The notes: generated by a model from the sequence alone, not told the origin. A DNA stretch of 64,000 bases from Alteribacter aurantiacus DSM 18675 (GCF_000429705.1 NZ_KE386941.1:186001-250000); one strand, 5' to 3'. Shown: positions 8,666-17,561, counted from the stretch's first letter. A program made the numbers and translations.

Positions 8666-8929
8666 ATGAAAGGGAAGTATAACAAACATGCTGTTCTTGG
8701 ATTAACGTTGGGGATTGGGTCAATTTTAATCCCGACGATTGGGATATTCCTTGCAATGGCCGGAATGATTTACGCTTACTTGGCAAAAAAGGAAATTGCG
8801 AGAACGGAGGAACCTGGCGAAAAGGTCGCCAAAGCCGGTTTTATATGTAGCGTGATCGGCTTTGCCTTTCAGGCGGTTCTCATTTCCGTTGGTGTGTATT
8901 CGCTCTTTAATGCGCCGGTGGCTCCTTAG
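8666..8929 (+). CDS. DUF4190-like small membrane protein
   Basis: An 87-residue protein with two Gly-rich membrane hairpins (HAVLGLTLGIGSILIPTIGIFLAMAGM, with the second at residues 55-80) separated by a charged loop, KKEIARTEEPGEK. This is the usual DUF4190 layout, and function is unknown. It begins 4 bases after the previous stop and is the last gene of the five-gene operon. Confidence 0.7.
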   Translation: MKGKYNKHAVLGLTLGIGSILIPTIGIFLAMAGMIYAYLAKKEIARTEEPGEKVAKAGFICSVIGFAFQAVLISVGVYSLFNAPVAP

Positions 8930-8953
8930 GGGAGTAATTGTAAAGGTAAATAG

Positions 8954-9005
8954 GAAGAGCAATCGAACCCGGAGCGTTTTGTGGGGGCGGGGGCTCTTCT
9001 TTTTT
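8954..9005 (+). terminator. Terminator of GntR/ABC operon
   Basis: GAAGAGC (8954-8960) pairs with GCTCTTC (8993-8999) around a long GC-rich loop and is followed by six T. Confidence 0.6.
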
Positions 9006-9030
9006 GTGGAGCGGGGAAGTTGCTTCGCGG

Positions 9031-9217
9031 GAGGCTAACTCGACTAAAGGTGAGGCTAACTCGACTAAAGGGGAGGCTAACTCGACTAAAGGGGGGCTAA
9101 CTCGACTAAAGGGGAGGCTAACTCGACTAAGGGAGGATCTAACTCGACTAAAGGTGAGGCTAACTTAACTAAGGGAGGATCTAACTCGATTAAAGGCGCA
9201 CCTAACTCGACTAAAGA
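9031..9217. repeat. Tandem array A, nine 21-bp units
   Basis: Nine units with core CTAACTCGACTAAAGG. CTAACT begins at 9035, 9056, 9077, 9097, 9118, 9139, 9160, 9181 and 9202, so spacing is 21 bp with a single 20. It lies between a terminator and the promoter of the ABC-F gene. It does not encode a plausible protein. Array A is the most regular of six such arrays in the window. Confidence 0.9.
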
Positions 9218-9241
9218 CATCCCCCTATCCCCAATAACCCT

Positions 9242-9271
9242 TTGACAAAGCGCTTGCATTTGAAATATGAT
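9242..9271 (+). promoter_or_regulatory. Sigma-A promoter of ABC-F gene
   Basis: TTGACA (9242-9247), 18 bases, TATGAT (9266-9271). It implies a leader RNA of about 225 nucleotides before the ABC-F start. Confidence 0.7.
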
Positions 9272-9277
9272 TGTATT

Positions 9278-9504
9278 AATGAATGGAAAGGAAGGTACCT
9301 TATACGATGAAGCAGTAATCCTATTTTTTAGACAAGAATTTCATGAAAGTAGAATTCAATTTGTCTGGATAGGATTAGTGTGTACATTTTTAAGGGAGCC
9401 CTTTATACGAATAAAAATGGATTTCCCAGTTGCTTGTGGGGAATCTGTCTTTGTTGCTCACTTGCACACCAATCTTCTCTGGCTTAATAGGGAGGATTTT
9501 TTTT
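9278..9504 (+). promoter_or_regulatory. Long 5' leader of ABC-F gene, probable attenuator
   Basis: This stretch contains a possible tiny upstream ORF: AAAGGAAGG, then ATG at 9307 reading M-K-Q-stop at 9316-9318. It also holds a hairpin GATTTCCC/GGGGAATC (9420-9427 with 9438-9445) followed by the weak tract TGTCTTTGTT. Several ABC-F resistance genes, including B. subtilis vmlR, are known to be controlled by attenuation in such leaders. The details here are inferred. Confidence 0.45.
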
Positions 9505-11115
9505 ATGCTTTTATTAGAAACGACACGCATTGAATTAAGTTACGGAGACCGAACGCTGATTAACACAGATTCTATTCGCGTCTATAGAGGAGAAAAGATC
9601 GGGATTGTCGGACGAAACGGCGAAGGAAAAACGACGTTACTCAAGATTTTGGCAAATGAACTGAGTCCCGATCAAGGAAATGTCACGGCTTTGGTCCCCT
9701 TTGCCTATTTACCTCAGTTGGAGATGACGGTGGAAGACCTTTCTCAAAGGGAGCGGGCAAAGTGGCACGTCCCTGATGGAGATGCCATGAGTGGTGGGGA
9801 GAAAACAAGACGAAAGATTGCAGCCACTTTGGCTTCTGGTGCAGAGCTTTTATTGATGGATGAACCTACAAGTCATCTCGACATGGATGGGGTAGAGCAG
9901 TTTGAAATTGACATTAAAGAGAGACCTGGTGCTGTCGTCATGATCTCACACGACCGAGAACTCCTTGATCGGGTTTGCACAACCATTTGGGAAATCGAGA
10001 AGGGTAGGCTATCTGTATATAAAGGGAACTATACGGACTATGTAAAGAAAAAGGCGGACCAAAAAGAGCGCGAATGGTTTGAGTACGAAGAGTATACAAA
10101 GGAAAAAACACGCTTAACCGAAGCGAAGCAACAAACCGCTCAACGATCAAGTTCGATTAGAAAAGCGCCGAGACGGATGGGCAATTCAGAAGCCCGTTTG
10201 CATAAACGTAGCTCTGGAAAACAAAAGGCGAAGCTTGATAAAAGTGCAAAAGTCATTCAATCGCGTATTGATCAGTTAGATAAAAAAGATAAACCGTTTA
10301 CCCAAAGAGAGATCACGTTCGACATGGAACGGTTTACCCCATTACACAGTAAAACGGCGGTAGCTTTTGAAGGTGTAACCGTTCAAAGGGGCGATCAATT
10401 GCTGATTAAAGAGTTGAAAGGCTTTATCAAACCAGGTGAGAAAGTGGCTATAACCGGACGGAACGGAGTAGGGAAATCTACGCTTCTAAATATGATTAGA
10501 GCCAGAGACCCTCATATTCGCGTAGCGAAGCCTGCGAAAATTGGCGTCTTCGATCAACAGCTTGAGAACTTGGAGGAAGACAAATCCATTCTTGAGAATG
10601 TGATGCGATCCTCTCGCTACACGGAAGAATTTATACGTACCATCTTGGCACGTCTACTTTTTAAAAGTGACGAAATGGATCGGGAAGTATATAAGTTGAG
10701 CGGGGGAGAACGTGTAAAAACAGCTTTGGCAAAGGTATCTCTGAGCGATGTGAATGTTCTTCTCATGGATGAACCAACCACGTATCTGGACATGCCAACA
10801 AAAGAAGCCTTGGAGAATGTTCTTGTTAAGTATCCCGGCACCATTCTCTTTATTACTCACGATCGCTACTTCATACGCCATTTAGCTGATAAAGTACTTG
10901 ATATCAAAGAGAAAAAAGGAACGTTTGTTGATGTACGAATTGATGAAAAACCCCGCGACACCGGTGCTCAAGAGGAAAAGGCAATGAGTGAGTTAGCCCT
11001 TGATCTTAAGATTTCCGAGGTCCTTGGGAAACTTAGTGAAACAGAAGATGAAGAAAAGAAAAAACAACTAAACAACGAGTACATGATACTGCAAAGAAAG
11101 AAGCAAGGGTTGTAA
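9505..11115 (+). CDS. ABC-F ribosomal protection protein (VmlR/Vga-like)
   Basis: A 536-residue soluble protein with two ABC domains and no membrane part. Domain 1 has GRNGEGKTT, MSGGEKTR and LLMDEPTSHLD; domain 2 has GRNGVGKST, LSGGERVKT and LLMDEPTTYLD. The interdomain linker is long and basic (APRRMGNSEARLHKRSSGKQ), which matches the antibiotic-resistance ABC-F group. These proteins enter the ribosomal E site and displace lincosamide, streptogramin A or pleuromutilin drugs. The ATG at 9505 follows GGGAGG; longer forms begin inside the leader hairpin. Drug specificity cannot be read from the sequence. Confidence 0.87.
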   Translation: MLLLETTRIELSYGDRTLINTDSIRVYRGEKIGIVGRNGEGKTTLLKILANELSPDQGNVTALVPFAYLPQLEMTVEDLSQRERAKWHVPDGDAMSGGEKTRRKIAATLASGAELLLMDEPTSHLDMDGVEQFEIDIKERPGAVVMISHDRELLDRVCTTIWEIEKGRLSVYKGNYTDYVKKKADQKEREWFEYEEYTKEKTRLTEAKQQTAQRSSSIRKAPRRMGNSEARLHKRSSGKQKAKLDKSAKVIQSRIDQLDKKDKPFTQREITFDMERFTPLHSKTAVAFEGVTVQRGDQLLIKELKGFIKPGEKVAITGRNGVGKSTLLNMIRARDPHIRVAKPAKIGVFDQQLENLEEDKSILENVMRSSRYTEEFIRTILARLLFKSDEMDREVYKLSGGERVKTALAKVSLSDVNVLLMDEPTTYLDMPTKEALENVLVKYPGTILFITHDRYFIRHLADKVLDIKEKKGTFVDVRIDEKPRDTGAQEEKAMSELALDLKISEVLGKLSETEDEEKKKQLNNEYMILQRKKQGL

Positions 11116-11235
11116 AAGGGAGCCATTGTAAAAGGAAACCCCGACGTTTTCAGTGACTTTTACTTAAGTTGCAAAGGTTCCAACGGTTGCGCCCCTGGTA
11201 CGAACGACCAACACGTAACCATAAAACGTTGCTAT

Positions 11236-11267
11236 GACAGTGGTTTTAGAAATCACTGTCTTTTTTT
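11236..11267 (+). terminator. Terminator of ABC-F gene
   Basis: Stem GACAGTG/CACTGTC (11236-11242 with 11254-11260) followed by seven T. Confidence 0.85.
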
Positions 11268-11502
11268 GTGTCGTTTCAATCCGCGTCTCGTCCTTTCTCA
11301 TGCTCTCTAACGTCGTATAACGTGATTAAGGGAAACTGTGGGTTTAATGTTGGCGCTTTCATTCACTATTTGCCCTTTATCCTCACTACCTCACATGTAC
11401 CCCTTGAAGTCAAATATGAGAGTGTTACGATTAATAGCGGATTAAACAACAGGACGGAACAACAATACGTTTTTTAGAGATAAAAAGGAGCTGGATATAG
11501 AT
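11268..11502 (+). promoter_or_regulatory. Upstream region of proHJA
   Basis: No convincing gene is seen here. A weak promoter candidate is TTGAAG (11404-11409), 16 bases, TACGAT (11426-11431). There is no T-box core, which argues against the amino-acid-responsive control of an anabolic proBA operon and fits osmotic control. Confidence 0.35.
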
Positions 11503-12345
11503 ATGGATACAAACTTACGAGTTGCGTTTATCGGTGCAGGGAACATGGCAGAAGCAATGATTTCAGGCATTGTAAAAACCGGAACACTTGAACCGCATCA
11601 AGTGATTGTTACAAACAGAAGCAACGAAGAGAGGTTGCTCGAGCTTCACAACCGATACGGCGTTCAAGGAATGGTGCGTGACCGTTTGCCAATCCACTCA
11701 GCAGATGTGATTATTCTTGCGATGAAACCAAAAGACGCAGAACAGTCACTTCTTTCAATAAAAGATCAAATCAGACCCGATCAAGTGGTTATGAGCGTTC
11801 TTGCCGGTATTTCGACGGGATTTATGGAAGAACATCTTAATGCGAGTCAGCAAGTGATTCGCGTGATGCCAAATACATCAAGCATGCTTCAAGAATCTGC
11901 AACTGCGATTTCACCAGGTGAGCATGTAACAATGAAGAACGTAAAAATGGCTAAAACTCTTCTTAAATCAATCGGAGAAGTGTATGTGATTGAAGAAGAT
12001 CAAATGGACCTTTTCACAGGAATTGCAGGTAGTGGTCCGGCTTACTACTACTATCTAATGGAACACATTGAAAAGATTGCCCGTGAAAACGGGATGGAGC
12101 CGGCACAAGCAAGAGAAATCGGTGCTCAAACCATCCTTGGTGCAGCAAAAATGATGCTTGAGCGTGAGGAATCACCTGCACAGCTCAGAGAAAATATCAC
12201 ATCCAAAAACGGAACAACAGCTTCAGGACTTGAAGCATTAGCTGAAAACGGTGGCGGTAAAGCAATTAAAGCTGCGGTTGAAGGTGCGATGAACCGTTCA
12301 AAAGAAATTAGTAAACAGCTTGAAAAAGAACCAGCCCACCAGTAA
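11503..12345 (+). CDS. proH: Pyrroline-5-carboxylate reductase
   Basis: A 280-residue NAD(P)H-dependent reductase for the last step of proline synthesis. The Rossmann motif FIGAGNMAEAMISG is at residues 9-22, and the family C-terminal signatures are SGPAYYYYLMEH and SKNGTTASGLEAL. AAAAGGAGC precedes the ATG. It heads a gene set with a glutamate 5-kinase and glutamyl phosphate reductase, the proH-proJ-proA order reported for salt-stress proline production in Halobacillus and relatives. The symbol proH rather than proI/proC rests on that gene order. Confidence 0.88.
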   Translation: MDTNLRVAFIGAGNMAEAMISGIVKTGTLEPHQVIVTNRSNEERLLELHNRYGVQGMVRDRLPIHSADVIILAMKPKDAEQSLLSIKDQIRPDQVVMSVLAGISTGFMEEHLNASQQVIRVMPNTSSMLQESATAISPGEHVTMKNVKMAKTLLKSIGEVYVIEEDQMDLFTGIAGSGPAYYYYLMEHIEKIARENGMEPAQAREIGAQTILGAAKMMLEREESPAQLRENITSKNGTTASGLEALAENGGGKAIKAAVEGAMNRSKEISKQLEKEPAHQ

Positions 12346-12369
12346 TCGATCGTAGGAGTGATGAAATAA

Positions 12370-13488
12370 ATGACATTAAATAAGCGTGTAGTAATTAAAA
12401 TCGGAAGCAGCTCTTTAACAAGTCAATCCGGTGATATAAGTAGAAGAAAGATCCAAAAAATTACCGATCAGGTAGCAGAACTAAAAGATCAAGGGCACCA
12501 AGTGCTCCTCGTATCTTCTGGAGCAGTGGCAGCGGGATATCGAACGCTCGGTTTTGTGAACAGACCCACTTCTCTGCCTGAAAAACAAGCAGCAGCATCC
12601 GTAGGGCAAGGACGTCTCATTGAAACATACTCCGAGTTGTTTTCATCCCACGGCTATGCAGCTTCACAGATTTTGATTACTCGTGGCGACTTTTCAGACG
12701 AAAAAAGATACAACAATGTGCGCAACACGGTCAATGTCTTGTTAGAGCGAGGCATTGTACCGATCGTAAATGAAAATGACACGATTACAACAGATCGACT
12801 GCGCTTTGGTGATAACGATACCCTATCGGCTAAAGTAGCCGGTCTCGTGGATGCGGACCAACTCATTATTTTATCTGATATCGATGGGTTGTACGATGAT
12901 GACCCTCGTAAAAATGAAAATGCCGAACTATTGCCAATAGTCACTGAGATTACAGATGAAATTGAGGACATGGCAGGCGAACCGGGTTCCGCAGTCGGTA
13001 CCGGCGGAATGCGTTCTAAAATTGATGCTTTCAAAATTTCAATGGCTTCAGGAATTCCATCTTTCCTCGGACGTGCAGGTGTGAAAAACATCATTGTAAA
13101 CGCAGTTGATGAAACCGCGCGAGGAACCTATTTCTCATGCGAAGAAACGGAGCATAATCTCGATCATAAGCGTCAATGGATCGCGTTTAACTCAGGACCA
13201 GAAGGAGAAATTACGATTATTGACGAGGCTCGTGAAGCGATTGTAGATAACAAAAACCACCTTCTTCCAAGTCAGGTATATCAAGTGGAAGGCAAGTTTA
13301 GCAAAGGATCTGTAGTAAAGATCCGTGATATCCACGGCACCCAGTTAGGCCTTGGCATGATGAACTATTCTTCCGAAGATTTGGCTTCCTTCCAGTTGAA
13401 AAAATCACAACCAAAATCAATGGATGCGGTCATGGATAACGAAGCCTTCGTATGCGAACTTGAAGTGGCAATCCCTGTAGGCGTGTAA
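12370..13488 (+). CDS. proJ: Glutamate 5-kinase
   Basis: A 372-residue enzyme that phosphorylates glutamate to glutamyl 5-phosphate, the first and feedback-regulated step of proline synthesis. The amino-acid kinase domain (residues 1-260) shows VVIKIGSSSLT, LLVSSGAVAAGY and the Asp-rich NENDTITTDRLRFGDNDTLSA. A C-terminal PUA domain follows (about 285-365). It starts 24 bases after proH behind a GTAGGAGTG site, so the two are co-transcribed. Whether proline inhibits it cannot be judged; osmotic ProJ forms are usually less sensitive. Confidence 0.9.
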   Translation: MTLNKRVVIKIGSSSLTSQSGDISRRKIQKITDQVAELKDQGHQVLLVSSGAVAAGYRTLGFVNRPTSLPEKQAAASVGQGRLIETYSELFSSHGYAASQILITRGDFSDEKRYNNVRNTVNVLLERGIVPIVNENDTITTDRLRFGDNDTLSAKVAGLVDADQLIILSDIDGLYDDDPRKNENAELLPIVTEITDEIEDMAGEPGSAVGTGGMRSKIDAFKISMASGIPSFLGRAGVKNIIVNAVDETARGTYFSCEETEHNLDHKRQWIAFNSGPEGEITIIDEAREAIVDNKNHLLPSQVYQVEGKFSKGSVVKIRDIHGTQLGLGMMNYSSEDLASFQLKKSQPKSMDAVMDNEAFVCELEVAIPVGV

Positions 13489-13510
13489 GATCGTCAAATT
13501 TGATCTTTAA

Positions 13511-13599
13511 GAAGTTGGTGATGAAGCCAAATGCCTAAGATACCTTGGCACTACGACAGAGAGTGAATGGCAAGTAGGCTTCATCACGACTTCCTTTTT
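13511..13599 (+). terminator. Large hairpin between proJ and proA
   Basis: GAAGTTGGTGATGAAGCC (13511-13528) pairs along 17 bases with GGCTTCATCACGACTTC (13577-13593). The loop of 48 bases contains a further GCCAA/TTGGC pairing, and five T follow. It could be a partial terminator, a processing site or an inserted palindromic repeat. Confidence 0.55.
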
Positions 13600-13641
13600 A
13601 TAAAATAGAGCAATATGTAACAGATAAAGCTTAAAAAACCG

Positions 13642-13700
13642 CTGTTTTCGGAAGAAGTAATGCTTTTATACAAAAAAAGCACCCCTCTTTACGAAAACAG
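13642..13700 (+). promoter_or_regulatory. Second structured element before proA
   Basis: An outer stem CTGTTTTCG/CGAAAACAG (13642-13650 with 13692-13700) encloses an inner stem TGCTTTT/AAAAGCA (13661-13667 with 13675-13681). It ends 12 bases before the proA ribosome binding site (AAGGAG, 13712-13717), so it could influence proA translation. Confidence 0.5.
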
Positions 13701-13724
13701 TCAAAAAATACAAGGAGTGGTTGG

Positions 13725-14987
13725 GTGACTAAAGTAGTCGAACCTGTAAGTGTAAAGTCTCAAGCGAAATTAGCTCAGAAAGCGTCTAAATCATTAGGGA
13801 TGCTTCCAACTCAAGTGAAAAATGAAGCATTGCATGTGGTTGCGGACTATTTGGATCAAAATGTTGCTACAATTTTGACAGCAAATGAACAGGACCTTCA
13901 AAATGGTCGTAAAGAAGACTTTGATGCGGCTTACATGGACCGTTTAGCCTTAACAGAAGATCGTGTGAAAGAATTCGCACAAGGCCTTCGTGACGTTGCT
14001 AAGCTAGATGATCCATCAGGAGAAACGGTTGATGAATGGACACTTGAAAATGGGTTGAACGTTGCCACTGTCCGGGTTCCACTTGGTGTAATTGGTATGA
14101 TTTACGAAGCTCGTCCGAACGTAACTGTTGATGCAACAGGTCTTGCATTGAAGTCAGGGAATGCGATTGTTTTAAAAGGTGGATCCACAGCGATTCATTC
14201 AAACCGCGCGATCGTGAAACTGATCAAGGAAGCGCTAGGTAATACAGAAGTATCAGCTGACGCAGTCCAATTTATCGATAGCACCGATCGTAAAGCAACA
14301 GAAGAGCTGTTTACAATGAAAGAGCATATCGATGTTCTTATCCCTCGAGGGGGCGGCAAGCTTATTTCCGCCGTTGTAAACAATGCGACAGTTCCGGTAC
14401 TAGAAACCGGTGTTGGGAACTGCCACATTTATGTTGATAAAGATGCAGATGTTGAAAAAGCAATCAGCATTTTCGTAAATGCAAAAACAGACCGTCCAGC
14501 AGTATGTAACGCAGCGGAAACGCTCATCGTTCACCGTGCTTGGTTAACGGAGAACAAAGATGCTTTAGTAAGTGCATTTAAAGAGCACGGCATCGGTGTT
14601 TACGGATGCGAAAAAGCAGTAGAGGAAATTGAAGGGGCTGAGCCTGCCACTGAAGCCCATTGGGCAAATGAATTCTTAAGCCTTGATGTAGCTGTTAAAG
14701 TGGTCGATGACGTTGCGGAAGCCGTTCAACACATCGACACATACGGTACGAAGCACTCGGAAGCGATTGTGACCGAAAACAAAGGAACAGCGGCTCGCTT
14801 CACAGGATTGGTTGATGCTGCTGCAGTGTATCACAATGCATCTACTCGCTTTACAGATGGAAGTGCCCTCGGATTTGGAGCGGAGATCGGAATCTCCACA
14901 CAAAAGCTTCACGCACGTGGTCCGATGGGATTACCGGCACTAACAACTGTGAAGTATGTGATGACAGGGAACGGTCAAATTAGATAA
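13725..14987 (+). CDS. proA: Glutamate-5-semialdehyde dehydrogenase (gamma-glutamyl phosphate reductase)
   Basis: A 420-residue enzyme that reduces glutamyl 5-phosphate to glutamate 5-semialdehyde with NADPH. Visible signatures are IYEARPNVTVDATGLALKSGN, LIPRGGGKLI and the catalytic-Cys segment RPAVCNAAETL; the C-terminus ends ARGPMGLPALTTVKYVM. It starts with GTG behind AAGGAG, 236 bases after proJ, across two large hairpins. It completes the glutamate-to-proline route with proH and proJ. A terminator follows. Confidence 0.92.
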   Translation: MTKVVEPVSVKSQAKLAQKASKSLGMLPTQVKNEALHVVADYLDQNVATILTANEQDLQNGRKEDFDAAYMDRLALTEDRVKEFAQGLRDVAKLDDPSGETVDEWTLENGLNVATVRVPLGVIGMIYEARPNVTVDATGLALKSGNAIVLKGGSTAIHSNRAIVKLIKEALGNTEVSADAVQFIDSTDRKATEELFTMKEHIDVLIPRGGGKLISAVVNNATVPVLETGVGNCHIYVDKDADVEKAISIFVNAKTDRPAVCNAAETLIVHRAWLTENKDALVSAFKEHGIGVYGCEKAVEEIEGAEPATEAHWANEFLSLDVAVKVVDDVAEAVQHIDTYGTKHSEAIVTENKGTAARFTGLVDAAAVYHNASTRFTDGSALGFGAEIGISTQKLHARGPMGLPALTTVKYVMTGNGQIR

Positions 14988-14999
14988 TAAGAATGTGAC

Positions 15000-15024
15000 G
15001 ACTCTGGGAGTTTTCGACTCTCGG
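15000..15024 (+). terminator. proA terminator
   Basis: GACTCtgGGAGT folds on ACTCTCGGAGTC, followed by six T. Confidence 0.85.
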
Positions 15025-15377
15025 AGTCTTTTTTATACCTCTAAGTCACTGAACGTTTTCAGTTATATGAAGTGCCGTGTCGTTTTTTATACGCGTAGAA
15101 GTTGCAACGAGCGTTTACCTCGTGAATATGTGCTGGGAGTTGCTTCGACGCAAAAACGATGAAGTGTCACCGTTACTAGCAGAGGAAGAAGCAGAGTTCT
15201 TCTAATGAGCCGATACTGCCGCGGAAACGGAGCGGAGCAGATTGCGTGAAATTGAGACTTGTACACTGATTTAAAGGTATACTCATTTTTTATTGAAATA
15301 AAGGGTCTGAGGGTTTTGGCGAGAAGAGTGTGAATAAGGAAGTTATTTTCCTTAATACGAATAGAGGAGTCCTTGCT
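15025..15377. other. Noncoding stretch before GNAT gene
   Basis: No convincing gene or conserved element is seen. An open frame on the minus strand runs through here into the acetyltransferase gene but has no ribosome binding site and no family resemblance. Confidence 0.4.
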
Positions 15378-15929
15378 TTGAAGTTTCCTGTGCTTGAGAC
15401 GAAAAGGCTGAGCCTGGTAAAGATCACCTACGACTATACGAAAGATCTTTACCACATTCTCTCGAGAAAAGATGTCATGAAGCATTACGGTATGGACCGT
15501 ATCTTTAATTATGAAGAGGCTGCAAGGGTCATAGAATCATATAGAGCGAGTTTTGCAAGACAACAAGGCATTCGTTGGGGTATGGTAATCAAAGATTCCA
15601 ATACCTTTATCGGCACGATCGGTCTGGATCATATAGGTGTATCTGGAAAAAAGGCGGAGATAGGCTTTGATTTGCACCCATCGTATTGGGGGAAGGGATT
15701 GGGTTCTGAAGCGTTAAGAGAAATATTGAGGTATGCGTTTGAGGAACTTCATTTGTACCGAATTGGTGCAGTGACGTTTCCTGAAAACCTCGACTCCATT
15801 ACTCTTCTGGAAAAATTCCATTTTGAAAAAGAAGGGTGTTTAAGAGGCTACTTTTATCAAAACGAACATTTCTACGATGCATTTGTATTTTCTGTTATTT
15901 ATCCTGATTGGAAGGGTAAAGAGAAGTAG
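15378..15929 (+). CDS. GNAT N-acetyltransferase, RimJ/RimL type
   Basis: A 183-residue protein of the RimJ/RimL-like acetyltransferase group. It begins LKFPVLETKRLSLVKIT, has the acetyl-CoA loop segment HPSYWGKGLGSEALREIL and the late strand-helix SITLLEKFHFEKEGCLRGYF. These enzymes acetylate protein N-termini, antibiotics or small amines using acetyl-CoA. The TTG at 15378 is preferred because AGAGGAG (15363-15369) lies 8 bases before it; a GTG at 15330 lacks such a site. It is a single gene. Confidence 0.8.
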   Translation: MKFPVLETKRLSLVKITYDYTKDLYHILSRKDVMKHYGMDRIFNYEEAARVIESYRASFARQQGIRWGMVIKDSNTFIGTIGLDHIGVSGKKAEIGFDLHPSYWGKGLGSEALREILRYAFEELHLYRIGAVTFPENLDSITLLEKFHFEKEGCLRGYFYQNEHFYDAFVFSVIYPDWKGKEK

Positions 15930-16072
15930 TCGTGGATTTTGTATATCATTGTCGATTAGTTTTTGAAAAGTGAGCTACATTCATACTCCTAAATCCGTGC
16001 AAATAGGATTATAATTATCTAGATGATTAGTAGGGATTGACTTTTTCTCATTAAAAGAGAGGGGTAGAGCAA

Positions 16073-16708
16073 GTGATAAACAAAGAAAAACCTCCATCGC
16101 TGAATGGGCATGTCTTTTTGGCAAAGCTAATTACACAATATGCACATATTCACGAGCGAACAGTGGGAAAAGGAGCCCAAGAATATATTAGAGAAATTGG
16201 GCTTAGGACAGGGGAATGGTTGGAACGGTTTTATGAAGATGACCAAAACCACTGGTCTATTGAGAAATATGCAGATGTGATTGTCGATATTAAGAATTCC
16301 ATTGGTGGGCACTTTAGAATAGCTGAAGTGTTTCCGGACCGTGTTGTCGTTAAAGCGACGGCTTGTCCTTTTGGAACTGTCGTTCAAGATGCACCACACT
16401 TATGCATGATGACGTCAAGCGTCTTCGGAGGCATTGCCGCTCGCCAGTTCGGGTACGGAAAAGTAAGTCTTCGTGAGCGTATTGCCCTCGGGCATGAAGG
16501 CTGTGAAGTAGCGATCTATTTTACACCGGACAGCCTTGAACCTGGTGACGAATATGAAAACCTCCATGTTACGCCTCATTACGGAGATCCGTTCAACTGG
16601 GAAGAAGAAACGATTTCCATGCTGAATGAAGAGCTGAAAAAAAGTGATCATATGATCCAAACGCTGTTGGAAGAACTTGAGGAATTAAAAAAAGAGCGTA
16701 GAAAATAG
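16073..16708 (+). CDS. V4R/methanogen output-like Cys-containing domain protein
   Basis: A 211-residue soluble protein. The central 130 residues resemble the methanogen output domain/4-vinyl-reductase-like sensors, with conserved Cys in ATACPFGTVVQDAPHLCMM and HEGCEVAIYF. A C-terminal Lys/Glu-rich coiled coil (about 180-211) probably mediates dimerisation. It starts with GTG after a GAGGGGTAG site. The fold assignment is from motif memory and tentative. Such domains occur with MEDS proteins in other regulators, and two MEDS genes lie 11 kb upstream. Confidence 0.5.
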   Translation: MINKEKPPSLNGHVFLAKLITQYAHIHERTVGKGAQEYIREIGLRTGEWLERFYEDDQNHWSIEKYADVIVDIKNSIGGHFRIAEVFPDRVVVKATACPFGTVVQDAPHLCMMTSSVFGGIAARQFGYGKVSLRERIALGHEGCEVAIYFTPDSLEPGDEYENLHVTPHYGDPFNWEEETISMLNEELKKSDHMIQTLLEELEELKKERRK

Positions 16709-16714
16709 ATAGGA

Positions 16715-16751
16715 AAACCCAGGTGGCTAAGGTGGCTGTTTGGGTTTTTTT
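16715..16751 (+). terminator. Terminator
   Basis: AAACCCA/TGGGTTT stem (16715-16721 with 16741-16747) ending in seven T. Confidence 0.75.
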
Positions 16752-16969
16752 GATTTTTTCATGGTGCAATGTATGGGGGAGTTCGGTCGTTGGGTGAGGG
16801 GGTGATTTGATCCAACCCGTAAATAGGGGGCATGAAGGCGGGAATTCGGAAAGTGAAACCGTGAAAAAGTAAGGAAAAGTCGTAAATAAAAGAAAGGTTC
16901 AGTAGAAAAGCGCCTACTAACCTGTAAAAACTTGAAAGCTAGAGGTTCGGGTATTGGAGGAGGGGATGT

Positions 16970-17049
16970 ATCGATGAAGAAAAGGAGCAAGTCGATGGAT
17001 AAATCTCAAAGTCGATGAAAAAACCAGTCAAGTCGATTAACAAATCTCC
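16970..17049. repeat. Tandem array B, four 20-21-bp units
   Basis: Core AAGTCGATGGATAAA. TCGAT recurs at 16971, 16992, 17012 and 17033. It sits in a 520-bp gene-free stretch (16709-17230) in which nothing else was recognised. Confidence 0.75.
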
Positions 17050-17230
17050 GCTTCTCCTTATCCTAGTTAAAGCTCAACCTTATCCTATCCCAATCCACCT
17101 TTCACTTATTCACAAAGAAAAACTCCCATCCATCGTCACACTACTTCCTACCTAAGCCTACACACCAACTCCATGACTCGGTCATATTCTAATACAAGCA
17201 TGCATACATCACGAATGGAGTTGGAACAAA

Positions 17231-17533
17231 ATGAAAGAAATTTTCAAAAGCCTTATTAAAAGTGGATTCTTATGGCTTCTTATGATTCCTATCATCCTCG
17301 CCTACGGTACACTTTCTGTTGTAACCTATCAACTAATCGAAATTACAGCAGACAAACTTGAAGAAATGGAGCCCGAAATTATAGAAGCAAAAGAATCGGG
17401 AGAGCGGTTGCCGTTTAAAGAGCGAAATGCTTACGAATCCACGTATAACCTCTACTATAAATCACAGAACCTCATACAAAGCTTCTGGATGAAATACTTC
17501 TTCACCTTCCCTAAATTCACTGAACCACAATAA
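17231..17533 (+). CDS. Small single-span membrane protein
   Basis: A 100-residue hypothetical protein with one membrane helix (about residues 13-36, FLWLLMIPIILAYGTLSVV). An acidic amphipathic region follows (DKLEEMEPEIIEAKESGE), then an aromatic C-terminus. ATGGAGTTGG precedes the ATG. I do not recognise the family. Codon use is like the neighbours. Confidence 0.55.
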   Translation: MKEIFKSLIKSGFLWLLMIPIILAYGTLSVVTYQLIEITADKLEEMEPEIIEAKESGERLPFKERNAYESTYNLYYKSQNLIQSFWMKYFFTFPKFTEPQ

Positions 17534-17561
17534 CCGAGCTACGCTTTAGCCAAAACGTTTT

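Noticed and set aside
9031..9217. Possible CRISPR array
   Set aside because: Units are only 21 bp in total with conserved halves of about 15 bp; no spacer of 30 bp or more and no cas genes in the window.
9267..9533. 88-residue frame in the ABC-F leader
   Set aside because: Its ATG lies within the -10 hexamer, so it cannot be translated from the mapped-looking promoter; it overlaps the ABC-F start.
11268..11502. T-box leader before proH
   Set aside because: No AGGGTGGNACCGCG core or specifier arrangement was found.
15087..15485. Minus-strand frame before the acetyltransferase
   Set aside because: No start signal, unusual composition, and it overlaps a well supported GNAT gene.
16980..17019. 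15-residue ORF starting in array B behind GGAGGAGGGG
   Set aside because: It consists of array units and would end within them; the site is probably chance.
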